Positions 1-10,338 are shown, numbered from the stretch's first letter. The stretch is 64,000 nucleotides of DNA from Leisingera sp. ANG-M7 (GCF_000813965.1 NZ_JWLI01000008.1:98481-162480); one strand, 5' to 3'. Numbers and translations: made by a program. The notes: generated by a model not told the origin, from the letters alone.

Positions 1-845
1 TTATCCCGCCGCTGGTGCCGGAAGGCGCAGAGGTGAACCAGCTTCATTCCTTTCACTACCGCAATCCGGAACAGCTGCCCGAAGGCGCGGTGCTGGTGGT
101 CGGCGCGGGGTCATCCGGTGCGCAGATCGCCGATGAGCTGAACCGGGCAGGCCGCAAGGTTTATCTTTCGGTGGGGCCGCACGATCGCCCGCCGCGGATG
201 TACCGGGGACGCGACTTTGTCTGGTGGCTGGGGGTGCTGGGCCTGTGGGATCAGGCCGCGCTGGAGCCGGGCAAGGAGCATGTGACGATCTCCGTCAGCG
301 GGGCCTATGGCGGTCAGACCATGGATTTCCGCCGCCTGGCAGGCGAGGGGGTGACGCTGCTGGGTCTGACAGAGTCCTATGAAAACGGGGTCATGAATTT
401 CGCCGGCGATCTGCAGGACAATATTGCAGCAGGCGACGCGGACTACCTGAAGATGCTGGATCTTGCGGATGCCTATGCCGAACGCACCGGCATTGAGTTG
501 CCTGAGGAGCCGGAAGCCCGCAAGGCCTTCCCCGATCCGGACAGTCTGACAAACCCGATCCGCGCACTCGACCTGGAAAACGAAGGTATCACAACCATTC
601 TTTGGGCCACCGGGTTCCGTCAGGATTTCTCGTGGATGCACGTCGATGCCTTTGACGGGACCGGCCGCCCGCAGCATCAGCGCGGCGTGTCCGCGGAGCC
701 GGGGATCTACTTCCTCGGCCTGCCCTGGCAGTCGCGCCGCGGCTCGACCTTCATCTGGGGGGTCTGGCATGATGCCAAGCATGTGGCCGACCAGATCGCC
801 ATCCAGCGCCATTACGAAGGCTACCGCGCGCCTGATGAGGCCTGA
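1..845 (+). CDS. Flavin-dependent monooxygenase (FMO-like), 5' part missing
   Basis: This is the C-terminal part of a class B flavoprotein monooxygenase-like protein. The reading frame is open through the left edge (frame starting at base 3), so the GTG at 15 is not the true start and the FAD-binding N-terminus lies outside the window. Visible is a second dinucleotide-binding motif (GAGSSGAQIADEL) expected to bind NADPH, an ATGFRQD motif typical of the family's C-terminal half, and a conserved end (YFLGLPWQSRRG, then WGVWHDAKHVADQI). The family oxygenates small soluble substrates in the cytoplasm using NADPH and O2. It is the first visible gene of a + strand run with Rid, DUF1028 and aldehyde dehydrogenase genes, so it probably performs an oxidative step in the same catabolic pathway. 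The substrate cannot be read from sequence. Confidence 0.85.
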   Translation, partial: IPPLVPEGAEVNQLHSFHYRNPEQLPEGAVLVVGAGSSGAQIADELNRAGRKVYLSVGPHDRPPRMYRGRDFVWWLGVLGLWDQAALEPGKEHVTISVSGAYGGQTMDFRRLAGEGVTLLGLTESYENGVMNFAGDLQDNIAAGDADYLKMLDLADAYAERTGIELPEEPEARKAFPDPDSLTNPIRALDLENEGITTILWATGFRQDFSWMHVDAFDGTGRPQHQRGVSAEPGIYFLGLPWQSRRGSTFIWGVWHDAKHVADQIAIQRHYEGYRAPDEA

Positions 846-933
846 CCTTCCGGTTCGCAGCAGCACATGACAGTTGTGCCGGTCAGCACAGGTTTTGACC
901 GGACACGCCATCCCGCCAGGCCAGGAGGACACC

Positions 934-1350
934 ATGGCTCATACCCGTATCCGCAAGTTCAACACCAAGATCACCTACCCGGAACAGAACCTCGACAACG
1001 ACCTGTGCCAGGCGGTGGTAACGCAGGGCGGCAAGACTGTCTATTTGCGCGGCCAATGCCCGCAGAACCTGGACGATGCGAAGAACATCGACAGCCACGA
1101 TCCGGTGGAGCAGACCCATAAGGTGATGCAAAACATCAGGCAGCTGATCGAAGAGTGCGGCGGCACAATGGAGCATCTGGTGAAGGTGGTTGTTTACATC
1201 ACCGATGTGCGCCACCGCGAGGCGGTTTACCGCACCATGGGCGAATACATCAAAGGGGTGCACCCGGTGTCGACCGGCCTGGTTGTGCAGGCGCTGGCAC
1301 GGCCCGAGTGGCTGGTGGAGATCGACGGCACCGCGGTTATTCCGGACTGA
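934..1350 (+). CDS. RidA/YjgF family protein, non-archetypal
   Basis: A 138-residue protein of the RidA/YjgF/UK114 family, normally a trimeric cytoplasmic enamine/imine deaminase. ATG 934 is chosen because an AGGAGG-type ribosome site lies at 923-930; an upstream ATG at 874 in the same frame has none. The C-terminal family signature is recognisable (STGLVVQALARPEWLVEIDG), but the arginine that archetypal RidA carries in that motif and uses to bind the substrate carboxylate is replaced by Ser/Thr. This puts it among the Rid subfamilies without proven deaminase chemistry. Rid proteins often sit in amine or N-heterocycle degradation operons; here it lies between a flavin monooxygenase and an aldehyde dehydrogenase. 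Hydrolysis of an unstable imine or enamine intermediate is a reasonable but unproven role. Confidence 0.88.
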   Translation: MAHTRIRKFNTKITYPEQNLDNDLCQAVVTQGGKTVYLRGQCPQNLDDAKNIDSHDPVEQTHKVMQNIRQLIEECGGTMEHLVKVVVYITDVRHREAVYRTMGEYIKGVHPVSTGLVVQALARPEWLVEIDGTAVIPD

Positions 1351-1363
1351 TCCGGAAGCGGGA

Positions 1364-1433
1364 AGGGGGCTGTCTGCCCCCTCTTGAGCCTGCGGCTCAA
1401 TTCACCCCCGAGGATATTTCCGGCCAGATGAAG
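1364..1433 (+). repeat. Intergenic hairpin-plus-tail element, copy A
   Basis: Two tandem hairpins follow the Rid gene: AGGGGGC/GCCCCCT (1364-1370 with 1376-1382) and TTGAGCC-TGC-GGCTCAA (1384-1400). A tail CCCCCGAGGATATTT...CAGATGAAG follows (1405-1433). Related tails occur at 23918, 39450 and 58919. It probably acts at least as a transcript end or RNA-stabilising structure. It is the most diverged copy in the tail but has the clearest hairpins. Confidence 0.6.
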
Positions 1434-1472
1434 AACGGGTCCGTTTCCAATGGCTGTTGAGGAGGAAAGACG

Positions 1473-2147
1473 ATGACATTTTCGCTTGTGGCGCGCTGCG
1501 CGGAAACGGGCATGTTCGGGGTGGCGATTTCGTCCTCCTCGCCGGCGGTGGCGGCGCGCTGTTCCTTTGCGCGGGCGGGTGTTGGTGCGGTCGCAAGCCA
1601 GAATGTGACCGACCCAAGTCTCGGTCCCCTGGCACTCGACCTGATGGAGCAGGGCTTGAGCGCGGCTGAGGCGGTGGCGGAGATTCAGCGGCGCGGCAGG
1701 TTCATTGAATACCGGCAAGTGCTGGCCGTAGACAAAAGCGGCGGCACTGCCATTCACTCCGGACCGAACTCTCTGGGCATCTGGACGCAGGCAGAAGGCC
1801 AGGATGTGGCCTCGGGCGGCAACTTGCTGGCCAACGATGGCGTCTGCCAGGCCATTGTGGACGGGTTCGCGGCTTCAACCGGCCATCTTGGCGACCGGCT
1901 GATTGCCTCCATGCGGGCCGGGCTGGCGGCAGGCGGCGAGGCCGGGCCGGTGCATTCGGCAGGCATGAAAATCGTCGACAAGGTGAGCTGGCCTGTGGCC
2001 GACCTGCGCTGCGATTGGTCTGAGGACTGCCCGATCGAGAACATTGCCATGGCCTGGGACATCTACAAGCCGCAGCTGGATGCCTACGTCCAGCGCGCGC
2101 TCGACCCGCGCGAGGCGCCGTCCTACGGCGTGCCGGGCGACGAATAA
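1473..2147 (+). CDS. DUF1028 family protein (Ntn-hydrolase-like fold)
   Basis: A 224-residue member of the DUF1028 family, recognised from the N-terminus (MTFSLVARC, then GMFGVAISSSSPAVAARC) and the Gly/Ala-rich internal repeats. The family has an Ntn-hydrolase-like fold but no firmly established reaction. A GAGGAGGAAAG ribosome site lies at about 1460-1469. The gene is 14 bp upstream of the aldehyde dehydrogenase start and so is probably cotranscribed with it. DUF1028 genes are often found with Rid, monooxygenase and ABC-transporter genes, so a hydrolytic step (amide or peptide-like bond) in the same pathway is possible; this is inference. Confidence 0.85.
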   Translation: MTFSLVARCAETGMFGVAISSSSPAVAARCSFARAGVGAVASQNVTDPSLGPLALDLMEQGLSAAEAVAEIQRRGRFIEYRQVLAVDKSGGTAIHSGPNSLGIWTQAEGQDVASGGNLLANDGVCQAIVDGFAASTGHLGDRLIASMRAGLAAGGEAGPVHSAGMKIVDKVSWPVADLRCDWSEDCPIENIAMAWDIYKPQLDAYVQRALDPREAPSYGVPGDE

Positions 2148-2161
2148 TCAGGAGAGAGACG

Positions 2162-3658
2162 ATGCTGGACTATACACTGGATGATTGGAAATCCCGGGCG
2201 GCGGCTCTTTCTTTCCGCAGTCAGGCCTTTATTGACGGCAAGTTCATAGATGCGGCCTCGGGCAGGACATTTGCCAGCGTGAATCCGGCAACGGGCGAGG
2301 TGCTGGCGCAGGTTGCCGAATGCGATGAAGAGGACGTGAACAGCGCCGTTGCGGCGGGCCGCAGGGCGTTTGAGGATGGGCGCTGGTCGCGGATAGCGCC
2401 GGGGGCCCGCAAGGCAGTGATGCTGAAACTGGCGGACCTGATCCGGGAAAATCTGGAGGAGATGGCGCTGCTGGACAGCCTGGACATGGGCAAGCTGGTG
2501 ACCGATGCGGCCACCATCGACGCGCCCGGGTCTGCGCATTTCTTCCAGTGGTACGCTGAGGCCATCGACAAGGTCTATGACGAGGTGGCGCCGACCGGGC
2601 CCGGCGATCTGGCGTTGGTCAGCCGCGTGCCGTTGGGCGTGGTCGGGGCTGTAACACCCTGGAACTTCCCGCTGGATATGGCGACCTGGAAAGCGGCTGC
2701 GGCATTGGCGGCCGGCAACTCGGTTGTTTTGAAACCGGCGGAACAGTCACCTTTGTCGGCGCTGCGGCTGGCGGAACTGGCGGCAGAGGCCGGTGTGCCG
2801 GACGGCGTCTTCAACGTGGTGCCGGGCTATGGCGCAACCGCGGGCAAGGCGCTGGGTCTTCATATGGATGTGGACTGCCTTGCCTTCACGGGTTCTACCG
2901 CAGTCGGCAAGATGTTCATGCAGTATTCCGGGCAGTCGAACCTGAAGCAGGTCTGGCCCGAAACCGGCGGCAAGAGCCCCAACCTGGTGTTTGCGGATTG
3001 CGAGGATCTGGACACGGCTGCCGACATGGCTGCCTTTGGAATCTTCTTCAATCAGGGGGAGGTCTGCTCGGCCAACTCGCGGCTCTATGTGGAGCGCTCG
3101 ATCAAGGATGCCTTTGTCGAGAAGCTGATTGCCCGCGCCGAGGCGACCCAGCCGGGTGATCCGCTGGATCCGGCCTCGAAAATGGGTGCCATCGTAGATG
3201 AGAAGCAGACCGAGGGAATCATGCGCTTTGTCGAGGCAGGCAAAGCCTCGGCCAATCTGGTGGCAGGCGGCGAGCGGGTGACCGTTGATGGCAAGGGCTG
3301 TTTCGTGCAGCCGACGATCTTTGACGACGTGAGCCACGACAACCCGCTGGCCAGGGATGAGATCTTTGGCCCGGTGCTGTCGGTCATTCCGTTCGACAGC
3401 GAGGAGGAGGCGGTCGCCATGGCCAATGACTCGATCTATGGGCTGGCGGCGTCGGTCTGGACCGACAACCTCAGCCGCGCTTGCCGGGTGGCAGACAAGC
3501 TGCAGGTTGGCACCGTTTCGGTCAATACAGTAGACGCTTTGTCAGCTCAGACACCGTTTGGGGGCATGAAACAGTCGGGCTTCGGGCGCGACTTGTCGCT
3601 GCACAGCTTGGAAAAATACACTGCACTGAAAACCACTTGGATCAAATACCGGGCTTGA
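2162..3658 (+). CDS. Aldehyde dehydrogenase, NAD(P)-dependent
   Basis: A full-length 498-residue ALDH-superfamily enzyme that oxidises an aldehyde to the acid with NAD(P)+ in the cytoplasm. Landmarks in order are VTPWNFPL (cofactor pocket), FTGSTAVG (Rossmann turn), ETGGKSPNLVF with the general-base Glu, FNQGEVCSA with the catalytic Cys, EIFGPVL, and a C-terminal PFGGMKQSGFGRD. The start is preceded by AGGAGAGAGACG. By motif style it resembles PuuC/gamma-glutamyl-aminobutyraldehyde or betaine-aldehyde types. Its position after monooxygenase, Rid and DUF1028 genes suggests it oxidises an aldehyde formed by ring opening or N-dealkylation. Confidence 0.93.
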   Translation: MLDYTLDDWKSRAAALSFRSQAFIDGKFIDAASGRTFASVNPATGEVLAQVAECDEEDVNSAVAAGRRAFEDGRWSRIAPGARKAVMLKLADLIRENLEEMALLDSLDMGKLVTDAATIDAPGSAHFFQWYAEAIDKVYDEVAPTGPGDLALVSRVPLGVVGAVTPWNFPLDMATWKAAAALAAGNSVVLKPAEQSPLSALRLAELAAEAGVPDGVFNVVPGYGATAGKALGLHMDVDCLAFTGSTAVGKMFMQYSGQSNLKQVWPETGGKSPNLVFADCEDLDTAADMAAFGIFFNQGEVCSANSRLYVERSIKDAFVEKLIARAEATQPGDPLDPASKMGAIVDEKQTEGIMRFVEAGKASANLVAGGERVTVDGKGCFVQPTIFDDVSHDNPLARDEIFGPVLSVIPFDSEEEAVAMANDSIYGLAASVWTDNLSRACRVADKLQVGTVSVNTVDALSAQTPFGGMKQSGFGRDLSLHSLEKYTALKTTWIKYRA

Positions 3659-3691
3659 TCGGGCCGGTCCTGCTCCGGCATAGTTGCTGAC

Positions 3692-4636
3692 ATGCCTTTG
3701 CGTTTCACCTTGCGCCAGCTGGAGTATTTCGTCGCCGTCGGCGAGGCCGGGTCCATTGCCCTGGCCTCGGAGAAGGTGAATGTGTCCTCGCCTTCGATCT
3801 CTGCAGCGGTGTCGCAGCTGGAAAATGAATTCGGCCTGCAGCTGTTTGTGCGCAAGCACGCGCAGGGCTTGTCGCTGACCCAGGCCGGGCATCAGTTCAT
3901 GGATCAGGCACGCGCGGTTCTGTATGAGGCCGGGGCGCTCAGCCGGCTGGCGGACAATATCTCGGGCTTCGTGCAGGGGCCCTTGTCGGTGGGATGCCTG
4001 CTAACCTTTGCCCAGCTGATTGTGCCGGGCCTGCGCCGCCAGTTCGAGGCGCTCTATCCCGCCGTCACCATAAGCCAGACGGAGCGCGATCAGGCCGGGC
4101 TGATCGACCTGATCCGCCAGGCGCGCATTGACGTGGCGCTGACCTATGACCTGAATATCCCTGCGGATCTGACATTCAACGCGCTGGCGGAACTGCCGCC
4201 CTATGCCTTGTTGAGCGAGGATCACCCGTTGGCGGACCGCGCAAGTGTCACTGTGGACGACCTGGCTGCGCATCCGATGGTGCTGCTGGATCTGCCGCTG
4301 AGTGCCGAGTACTTCCTTTCGTTTTTTGAAGACGCCGGAGTTACACCGCAGATTGCCGAGCGCACCCGCGACATGGCGGTGATGCGCGGGCTGGTGGCAA
4401 ACGGCTTTGGCTATTCCATTGCCAATATCCGTCCAGTGACAGACATGGCGCCGGACGGGCGCAAACTGAAGTTCGTGCCAATCGAAGGCAAGCTGCGCCC
4501 TATGCGGATGGGGCTGCTGACGGCTGAAGGTGCTGAGAACGTTCTAACCGTCAAAACCTTCATCAACTACTGCCAGGAGCGGATCACTGACGGCAGCGTG
4601 CCTGGCATCCGCATCGGGGACGGCGGCGGCGCTTAG
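3692..4636 (+). CDS. LysR-family transcriptional regulator
   Basis: A 314-residue LysR-type regulator with an N-terminal winged helix-turn-helix (residues about 5-65; LRQLEYFVAVGEAGSIALASEK, split by the usual A-S-x-S-x-x-S pattern) and a C-terminal periplasmic-binding-protein-like effector domain. It lies on the same strand inside the catabolic run, 33 bp after the aldehyde dehydrogenase and about 90 bp before the amine-dehydrogenase-like gene. It is the obvious candidate to control this locus in response to the substrate or an intermediate. LysR genes are more often divergent from their targets, so this placement is slightly unusual. The effector is not predictable. Confidence 0.92.
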   Translation: MPLRFTLRQLEYFVAVGEAGSIALASEKVNVSSPSISAAVSQLENEFGLQLFVRKHAQGLSLTQAGHQFMDQARAVLYEAGALSRLADNISGFVQGPLSVGCLLTFAQLIVPGLRRQFEALYPAVTISQTERDQAGLIDLIRQARIDVALTYDLNIPADLTFNALAELPPYALLSEDHPLADRASVTVDDLAAHPMVLLDLPLSAEYFLSFFEDAGVTPQIAERTRDMAVMRGLVANGFGYSIANIRPVTDMAPDGRKLKFVPIEGKLRPMRMGLLTAEGAENVLTVKTFINYCQERITDGSVPGIRIGDGGGA

Positions 4637-4728
4637 GCGGCGGCTAATCAATGCTTCCGTAAGCGCAACTTTCGCCTTTGGGCCGGTCCTGTACCTTTGT
4701 GGGGCTCTTGCACCGAAGGAGATGGAAA

Positions 4729-6798
4729 TTGCGCGATCCCCGTTATGATATTCTGTTCGAGCCGATGAAGATCGGCCCGCTCACCGCCAAGAACCGCTTT
4801 TACCAGGTGCCCCACTGCAACGGCGGCGGCTACCGGGACCCCTCTGCGGCGGCAGCGATGCGGGGCATCAAGGCCGAGGGCGGCTGGGGCGTGATCTTCA
4901 CCGAACAGTGCGAGATGCATCACACCTCGGAAATCACACCCTTCATCGAACTGCGCCTGTGGGAGGATAAAGACATCCCGCAGCTCAGGAAGATGTCGGA
5001 GCGGATGAAGACCCACGGCGCGCTGGCCGGGATCCAGCTGGCCTATTCCGGAATCAACGGCCCGAACCTTTACTCCAAGGAGGTGCCGCTGGCGCCCTCT
5101 GCGCTGCCGATCCGCACCTTCACCAATGACCCGGTGCAGGCCCGTGCGCTGGACAGGCAGGATATCAAGGACCTGCGCCGCTGGTTCGTGAATGCGGCGA
5201 AACGGTCAAAGGAAGCCGGGTTCGACCTGATCTGCCTGTATGGCGCGCATGGGTTCGGTATCTTCCAGCACTTCCTGAGCCGGGCGACGAACCAGCGGTC
5301 GGATGAATACGGCGGCAGTCTGGAGAACCGGGCGCGGTTCAGCCAGGAAGTGATTGCGGACATGCGCGACGCCGTGGGCGATACCATGGCAATCACCCTG
5401 CGGGTTTCGCTGGACGAGACCATCGGGGAACTGGGTTTCTCCAACGCCGAGGTGCGCGATTACATCGAGATGAACAAAAACCTGCCGGACCTGTGGGACC
5501 TGGCGCAGGGCACTTGGGAGGATTGTTCCGGCCCGTCCCGTTTCAAGGAGGAAGCTGCGCAGGAACAGCTGGTGCGCGGCATTCATGAGCTGACCGATAA
5601 GCCCATCGTCGGTGTCGGCCGCTTCACCAGCCCGGATGTGATGGCCAAGATGGTTAAATCCGGCACGCTCGATTTCATCGGCTGTGCGCGGCCTTCGATT
5701 GCCGATCCTTTCTTGCCGAAGAAGATCGAGGAAGGCCGGATCGAGGATATCCGTGAATGCATCGGCTGCAACATCTGCATTACCGGCGACATGACCATGT
5801 CGATCAGCCGCTGCACCCAAAATCCGACCTTCATGGAGGAATGGCGCAAGGGCTGGCATCCGGAGAAGATGAACACCAAGGGCGAAAGCTCCAACGTGCT
5901 GGTTGTCGGCTCAGGCCCGGCAGGCCTGGAAGCCGCCTGGGCGCTGTGCCGCCGCGGCTATGACGTGGCGGTGGCCGAGGCGAAGGACGTGATCGGCGGT
6001 CGCGTGACCCGCGAACGCACATTGCCGGGCCTCAATGCCTGGGGCCGTGTGGTGGACTACCGCGACTACCAGCTGAGCCAGCGCCCGAATGTGGAGATCT
6101 ACCGCGAAAGCCCGCTGGATGCGGACAGCATTCTGGAGTTCGGCTTTGAGAACATCTGTATCGCCACCGGTTCCACCTGGCGCCGGGACGGGGTTTCCCG
6201 CCAGCATGTGGTGCCGATGCCGATTGGTGAGGGTGCAAAGGTCTATACCCCCGACGATCTGATGGATGGCACCATCCCCGAAGGCCGCGTGGTGGTCTAT
6301 GACGACGACCACTATTACATGGGCGGCGTTCTGGCCGAACTGCTGGCCTCCAAAGGTGCGCAGGTAACGCTGGTCACGCCCTCGGCTTTTGTCAGCGACT
6401 GGACCAACAACACGCTGGAACAGGTTGCCATTCATCCGCGCCTTGTTGAGGCCGGGGTGGAGATCGTGCTGAACCGCGGGGTGACGGAAATCCACCCGGG
6501 CCATGTGGTCAGCAATTGCACTTACACGGACCGCACCTGGAACATCGAGGCGGATGCGGTTGTGATGGTCGCCTCGCGCACCGGCAACGACAGCATCTAC
6601 GAGGATCTGCGCGCCCGCGAGGCGGAATGGGCGGACGCCGGCATCAAGTCGGTCAAGATCATCGGCGACGCCAGTGCGCCGGGTCCGATTGCCTGGGCGA
6701 CCTATGCAGGCCACCGCTATGCGCGGGAGCTCGACGGCCCGGATATCGGCGATGCACTGCCTTTCCGCCGCGAGATCACCGAGCTGGCCGTGGACTGA
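4729..6798 (+). CDS. Trimethylamine/dimethylamine-dehydrogenase-like FMN/4Fe-4S oxidoreductase
   Basis: A 689-residue iron-sulfur flavoprotein of the TMADH/DMADH/histamine dehydrogenase family. A TTG start at 4729 is preferred because AAGGAG lies 7 bp upstream; an ATG at 4678 would add 17 unrelated residues. With this start the numbering matches TMADH. Cys30 (VPHC) corresponds to the residue that covalently holds 6-S-cysteinyl-FMN. Tyr171 and His174 (YGAH) match the TMADH active-site pair, and Cys344/347/350/362 match the 4Fe-4S ligands. The C-terminal half carries an ADP-binding fold (VVGSGPAGLEAAWAL). The pocket differs from TMADH by hand alignment to the sequence as I remember it: Tyr60 is Gln60, Trp105 is Ala105, Trp355 is Asp354 and catalytic Asp267 is Cys266, while Trp264 is kept as Trp263. 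Oxidative N-dealkylation or deamination of another amine, feeding electrons to an electron-transfer flavoprotein, is the likely role. Confidence 0.88.
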   Translation: MRDPRYDILFEPMKIGPLTAKNRFYQVPHCNGGGYRDPSAAAAMRGIKAEGGWGVIFTEQCEMHHTSEITPFIELRLWEDKDIPQLRKMSERMKTHGALAGIQLAYSGINGPNLYSKEVPLAPSALPIRTFTNDPVQARALDRQDIKDLRRWFVNAAKRSKEAGFDLICLYGAHGFGIFQHFLSRATNQRSDEYGGSLENRARFSQEVIADMRDAVGDTMAITLRVSLDETIGELGFSNAEVRDYIEMNKNLPDLWDLAQGTWEDCSGPSRFKEEAAQEQLVRGIHELTDKPIVGVGRFTSPDVMAKMVKSGTLDFIGCARPSIADPFLPKKIEEGRIEDIRECIGCNICITGDMTMSISRCTQNPTFMEEWRKGWHPEKMNTKGESSNVLVVGSGPAGLEAAWALCRRGYDVAVAEAKDVIGGRVTRERTLPGLNAWGRVVDYRDYQLSQRPNVEIYRESPLDADSILEFGFENICIATGSTWRRDGVSRQHVVPMPIGEGAKVYTPDDLMDGTIPEGRVVVYDDDHYYMGGVLAELLASKGAQVTLVTPSAFVSDWTNNTLEQVAIHPRLVEAGVEIVLNRGVTEIHPGHVVSNCTYTDRTWNIEADAVVMVASRTGNDSIYEDLRAREAEWADAGIKSVKIIGDASAPGPIAWATYAGHRYARELDGPDIGDALPFRREITELAVD

Positions 6799-6800
6799 CA

Positions 6801-7940
6801 ATGACAGCGACGCTGGACATACTGGAGCGGCTGACCGGGTTCGACACGGTCAGCCGCAATTCCAATTTGGAGCTTGCCGCCTATGCGGAGGGTTTCCTGA
6901 TTGAGCGCGGATTTGCTGTGATGCGGCTGCCGTCGCCGGATGGCGCCAAGACCGGGCTTTACGCCGAGAAAGGCCCGGCGGGGCAGGGAGTCCTGCTGTC
7001 TGCCCACACCGATGTGGTGCCCGTGGATGGGCAGCATTGGACCCGCGACCCCTTCCGGCTGACCCGGGACGGAGACCGCGTCTATGGCCGCGGAACCACT
7101 GATATGAAGGGCTATGCCGCCAGTGCTTTGGCGTTGGCAGACCGGGCGGCGAAGGCAGATCTGAAAGAACCGCTGAAGATCGTGCTGTCCTACGACGAGG
7201 AGGTCGGCTGTGTCGGGATCCAAGAGATGCTGGAACGCCTGGCGCCGCTGATCGGCCAGCCGCGGGCCTGTTTCGTGGGGGAGCCAACAGGGATGGAAGT
7301 CGCCATCGGGCACAAGGGCAAGGCTGCCTTGCGTGCGGTGTGCCATGGTGAAGCCGGCCATTCTGCCCTGGCGCCGAATTTCACCAATGCATTGCACTTG
7401 GCCGGGGATTTCTTGGCTGAACTGCGTGCGCTGCAACAGGATTTTGCCGCCAATGGCGCGCGGGATGCGGCGTATGCGGTGCCGTACTCCACCGTGCATG
7501 TTGGCAAGATGAACGGCGGCACCGCGCTCAACATCGTGCCGGACCGTGCGGAACTGACATTTGAGTACCGGCATCTGGCGGCCGACCGCGGTGCGGACAT
7601 TCTGGCCCGCATACAGGCCGCCGCCGAACAGATCAGCAGCCGTTACCCGGTTGAGGCCCGTATCGAGGTGGAGCAGTACAACGCTTATCCCGGCCTGGAC
7701 GTGCCTGCAGACAGCCCAATCGTCCCTTTTGCGCAGAAACTCGCCCAGAGCAATACCGCCGCCAAGGTCGCCTTTGGCACAGAGGCCGGGTTCTTTGACC
7801 AGCTGGGTGTGCCCACTGTGGTCTGCGGTCCGGGCTCGATGGAGGGGCAGGGGCACAAACCTGACGAATATCTGGAGCTGAGCCAGCTTGCCGCCTGCGA
7901 CGCCATGATGGACCGGATTCTGGACGATTTGACAACTTGA
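6801..7940 (+). CDS. M20-family metallo-amidohydrolase (acetylornithine deacetylase-like)
   Basis: A 379-residue M20 peptidase/deacylase resembling ArgE acetylornithine deacetylase. Metal-site landmarks are SAHTDVVPV (His69, Asp71), GRGTTDMKG (Asp101) and DEEVGC (Glu133 as general base, Glu134 as ligand), followed by a dimerisation domain and a C-terminal GTEAGFF/GPGSMEGQGHKPDEY segment. It begins 2 bp after the amine-dehydrogenase-like gene, so the two are almost certainly translated from one message. In that context it more probably removes an N-acyl or N-formyl group from a catabolic intermediate than serves arginine biosynthesis, although canonical ArgE activity cannot be excluded. Confidence 0.88.
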   Translation: MTATLDILERLTGFDTVSRNSNLELAAYAEGFLIERGFAVMRLPSPDGAKTGLYAEKGPAGQGVLLSAHTDVVPVDGQHWTRDPFRLTRDGDRVYGRGTTDMKGYAASALALADRAAKADLKEPLKIVLSYDEEVGCVGIQEMLERLAPLIGQPRACFVGEPTGMEVAIGHKGKAALRAVCHGEAGHSALAPNFTNALHLAGDFLAELRALQQDFAANGARDAAYAVPYSTVHVGKMNGGTALNIVPDRAELTFEYRHLAADRGADILARIQAAAEQISSRYPVEARIEVEQYNAYPGLDVPADSPIVPFAQKLAQSNTAAKVAFGTEAGFFDQLGVPTVVCGPGSMEGQGHKPDEYLELSQLAACDAMMDRILDDLTT

Positions 7941-8314
7941 GAAACACGGCACGGCAATGGCCGCCTGACTTGATGCCCCCGGGCGGATCGGCGCGGTAAC
8001 AATTGCCGAGGCCATTTACCTGGTCGCCCGGCCTGTGTCCGGCCGGCAAGTTTCCGTTCAGCGCGGGGAATTGCGTTGGTGGATAGCTGGTGGTGATCCG
8101 GCTGACCGCGTCCCTTGCCATCTTGCGAAACCGGCAGGCCAGAGCTGGGGCAAACCAGCCGCAGCATCTTCTGAAGTTCTTTCTAAGGCACTGGCTGAGC
8201 TGCATTTTAAAAGGTTAGGCAGAGACTAACATTTGCTGAGGGAGTCAATTCTTAAAGCAGCCCTCCGCCCTTCTTATGCTGGATTTAACGAAACGCGGCA
8301 GAGGGGAGGCGCAA
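7941..8314 (+). other. Non-coding gap upstream of the ABC transporter operon
   Basis: About 370 bp between the M20 gene and the ABC importer. No convincing gene, RNA or repeat was found; short open frames here have no ribosome sites and no family likeness. The last 130 bp are more AT-rich than the surroundings and presumably hold the promoter of the transporter operon, but no clear -35/-10 pair could be fixed. Confidence 0.5.
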
Positions 8315-9405
<1,091 letters not shown>

Positions 9406-9406
<1 letters not shown>

Positions 9407-10335
9407 TGGCAGCAGGCGCAGCAAGCGGCGGGTCAGCCCGCGCAGATACATACAAGGACGCCCGCGGCTGGCTGCTGCTGCCGTCCTGGGCGGTGCTCGG
9501 CATCTTTGTGCTTGGTCCCGTCTGCATGATGCTGATCTATTCCTTCCTGACCAAGGAATTCCGGGGCGGGGTGATTTGGGAGCCTTCTCTCGCGGCCTAT
9601 GATCAGTTCTTCTTTGACCGCGGGCTGTTCGGGGATGAGCCGCCCACGATCGAATGGACCTATATCACCATCTTCTGGCGTTCGATCTGGCAGGCCGGCG
9701 CTGCGACGCTGCTCAGCCTTCTGATCGGCTTCCCGACCGCCTATTTCATCGCCACGCGGCCGGAACACGTGCGCCCCGTCTGGGTGTTCCTGATCACCAT
9801 CCCCTATTGGGTGAACCTGCTGATCCGTACTGTCAGCATGAAGTTCCTGCTGCGCGACCAAGGGCCGCTGAATGATTTCCTGATCGGCACCGGGTTGATC
9901 GACAATCCCATTCACATCGTCAACACCAACTTTGCGGTGCAGCTGGGCCTGTTCTACTCCTACCTGCCGTTCATGGTACTGCCGGTCTATGCTGCGGTGG
10001 AACGCTACAACTTCTCGCTGTCTGAGGCAGCGGCGGATCTTTACGCCAGCAAATGGACCACCCTGCGCCGAATCGTGCTGCCCGCGGTGAAACCGGGTGT
10101 GGTGGCGGGCTGCATTCTGGTGTTCGTCCCCTCGATGGGCTCTTTCCTGGCGCCGGATCTGTTGGGCGGCGCCAAGAACTTCATGATCGGCTCCCTGATT
10201 GAGGAGCAGTTCAAGGGCAACGCAGGCAACTGGCCGTTCGGTGCCGCCGCCTCGATGATCCTGCTGACCATGGTGCTGATCATCCTGATGTTCTCTGCCC
10301 GCCAGCAGGCCAAAGCAGACAAGGCAGGGGGCTGA
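9406..10335 (+). CDS. potB: ABC transporter permease, PotB-like
   Basis: A 309-residue inner-membrane permease with about six transmembrane helices and the binding-protein-dependent transport EAA loop (EAAADLYASKWTTLRRIVLPAVKPG), which contacts the ATPase. The start codon overlaps the stop of the ATPase gene (TGATG), indicating translational coupling. It forms the channel with the permease encoded at 10339. Specificity is not predictable from the permease. Confidence 0.92.
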
Positions 10336-10338
10336 GCC

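Noticed and set aside
111..935. Minus-strand open frame antisense to the flavin monooxygenase
   Set aside because: No ribosome site or family likeness, and composition typical of a shadow frame of a GC-rich gene. Similar shadows oppose most genes in the window.
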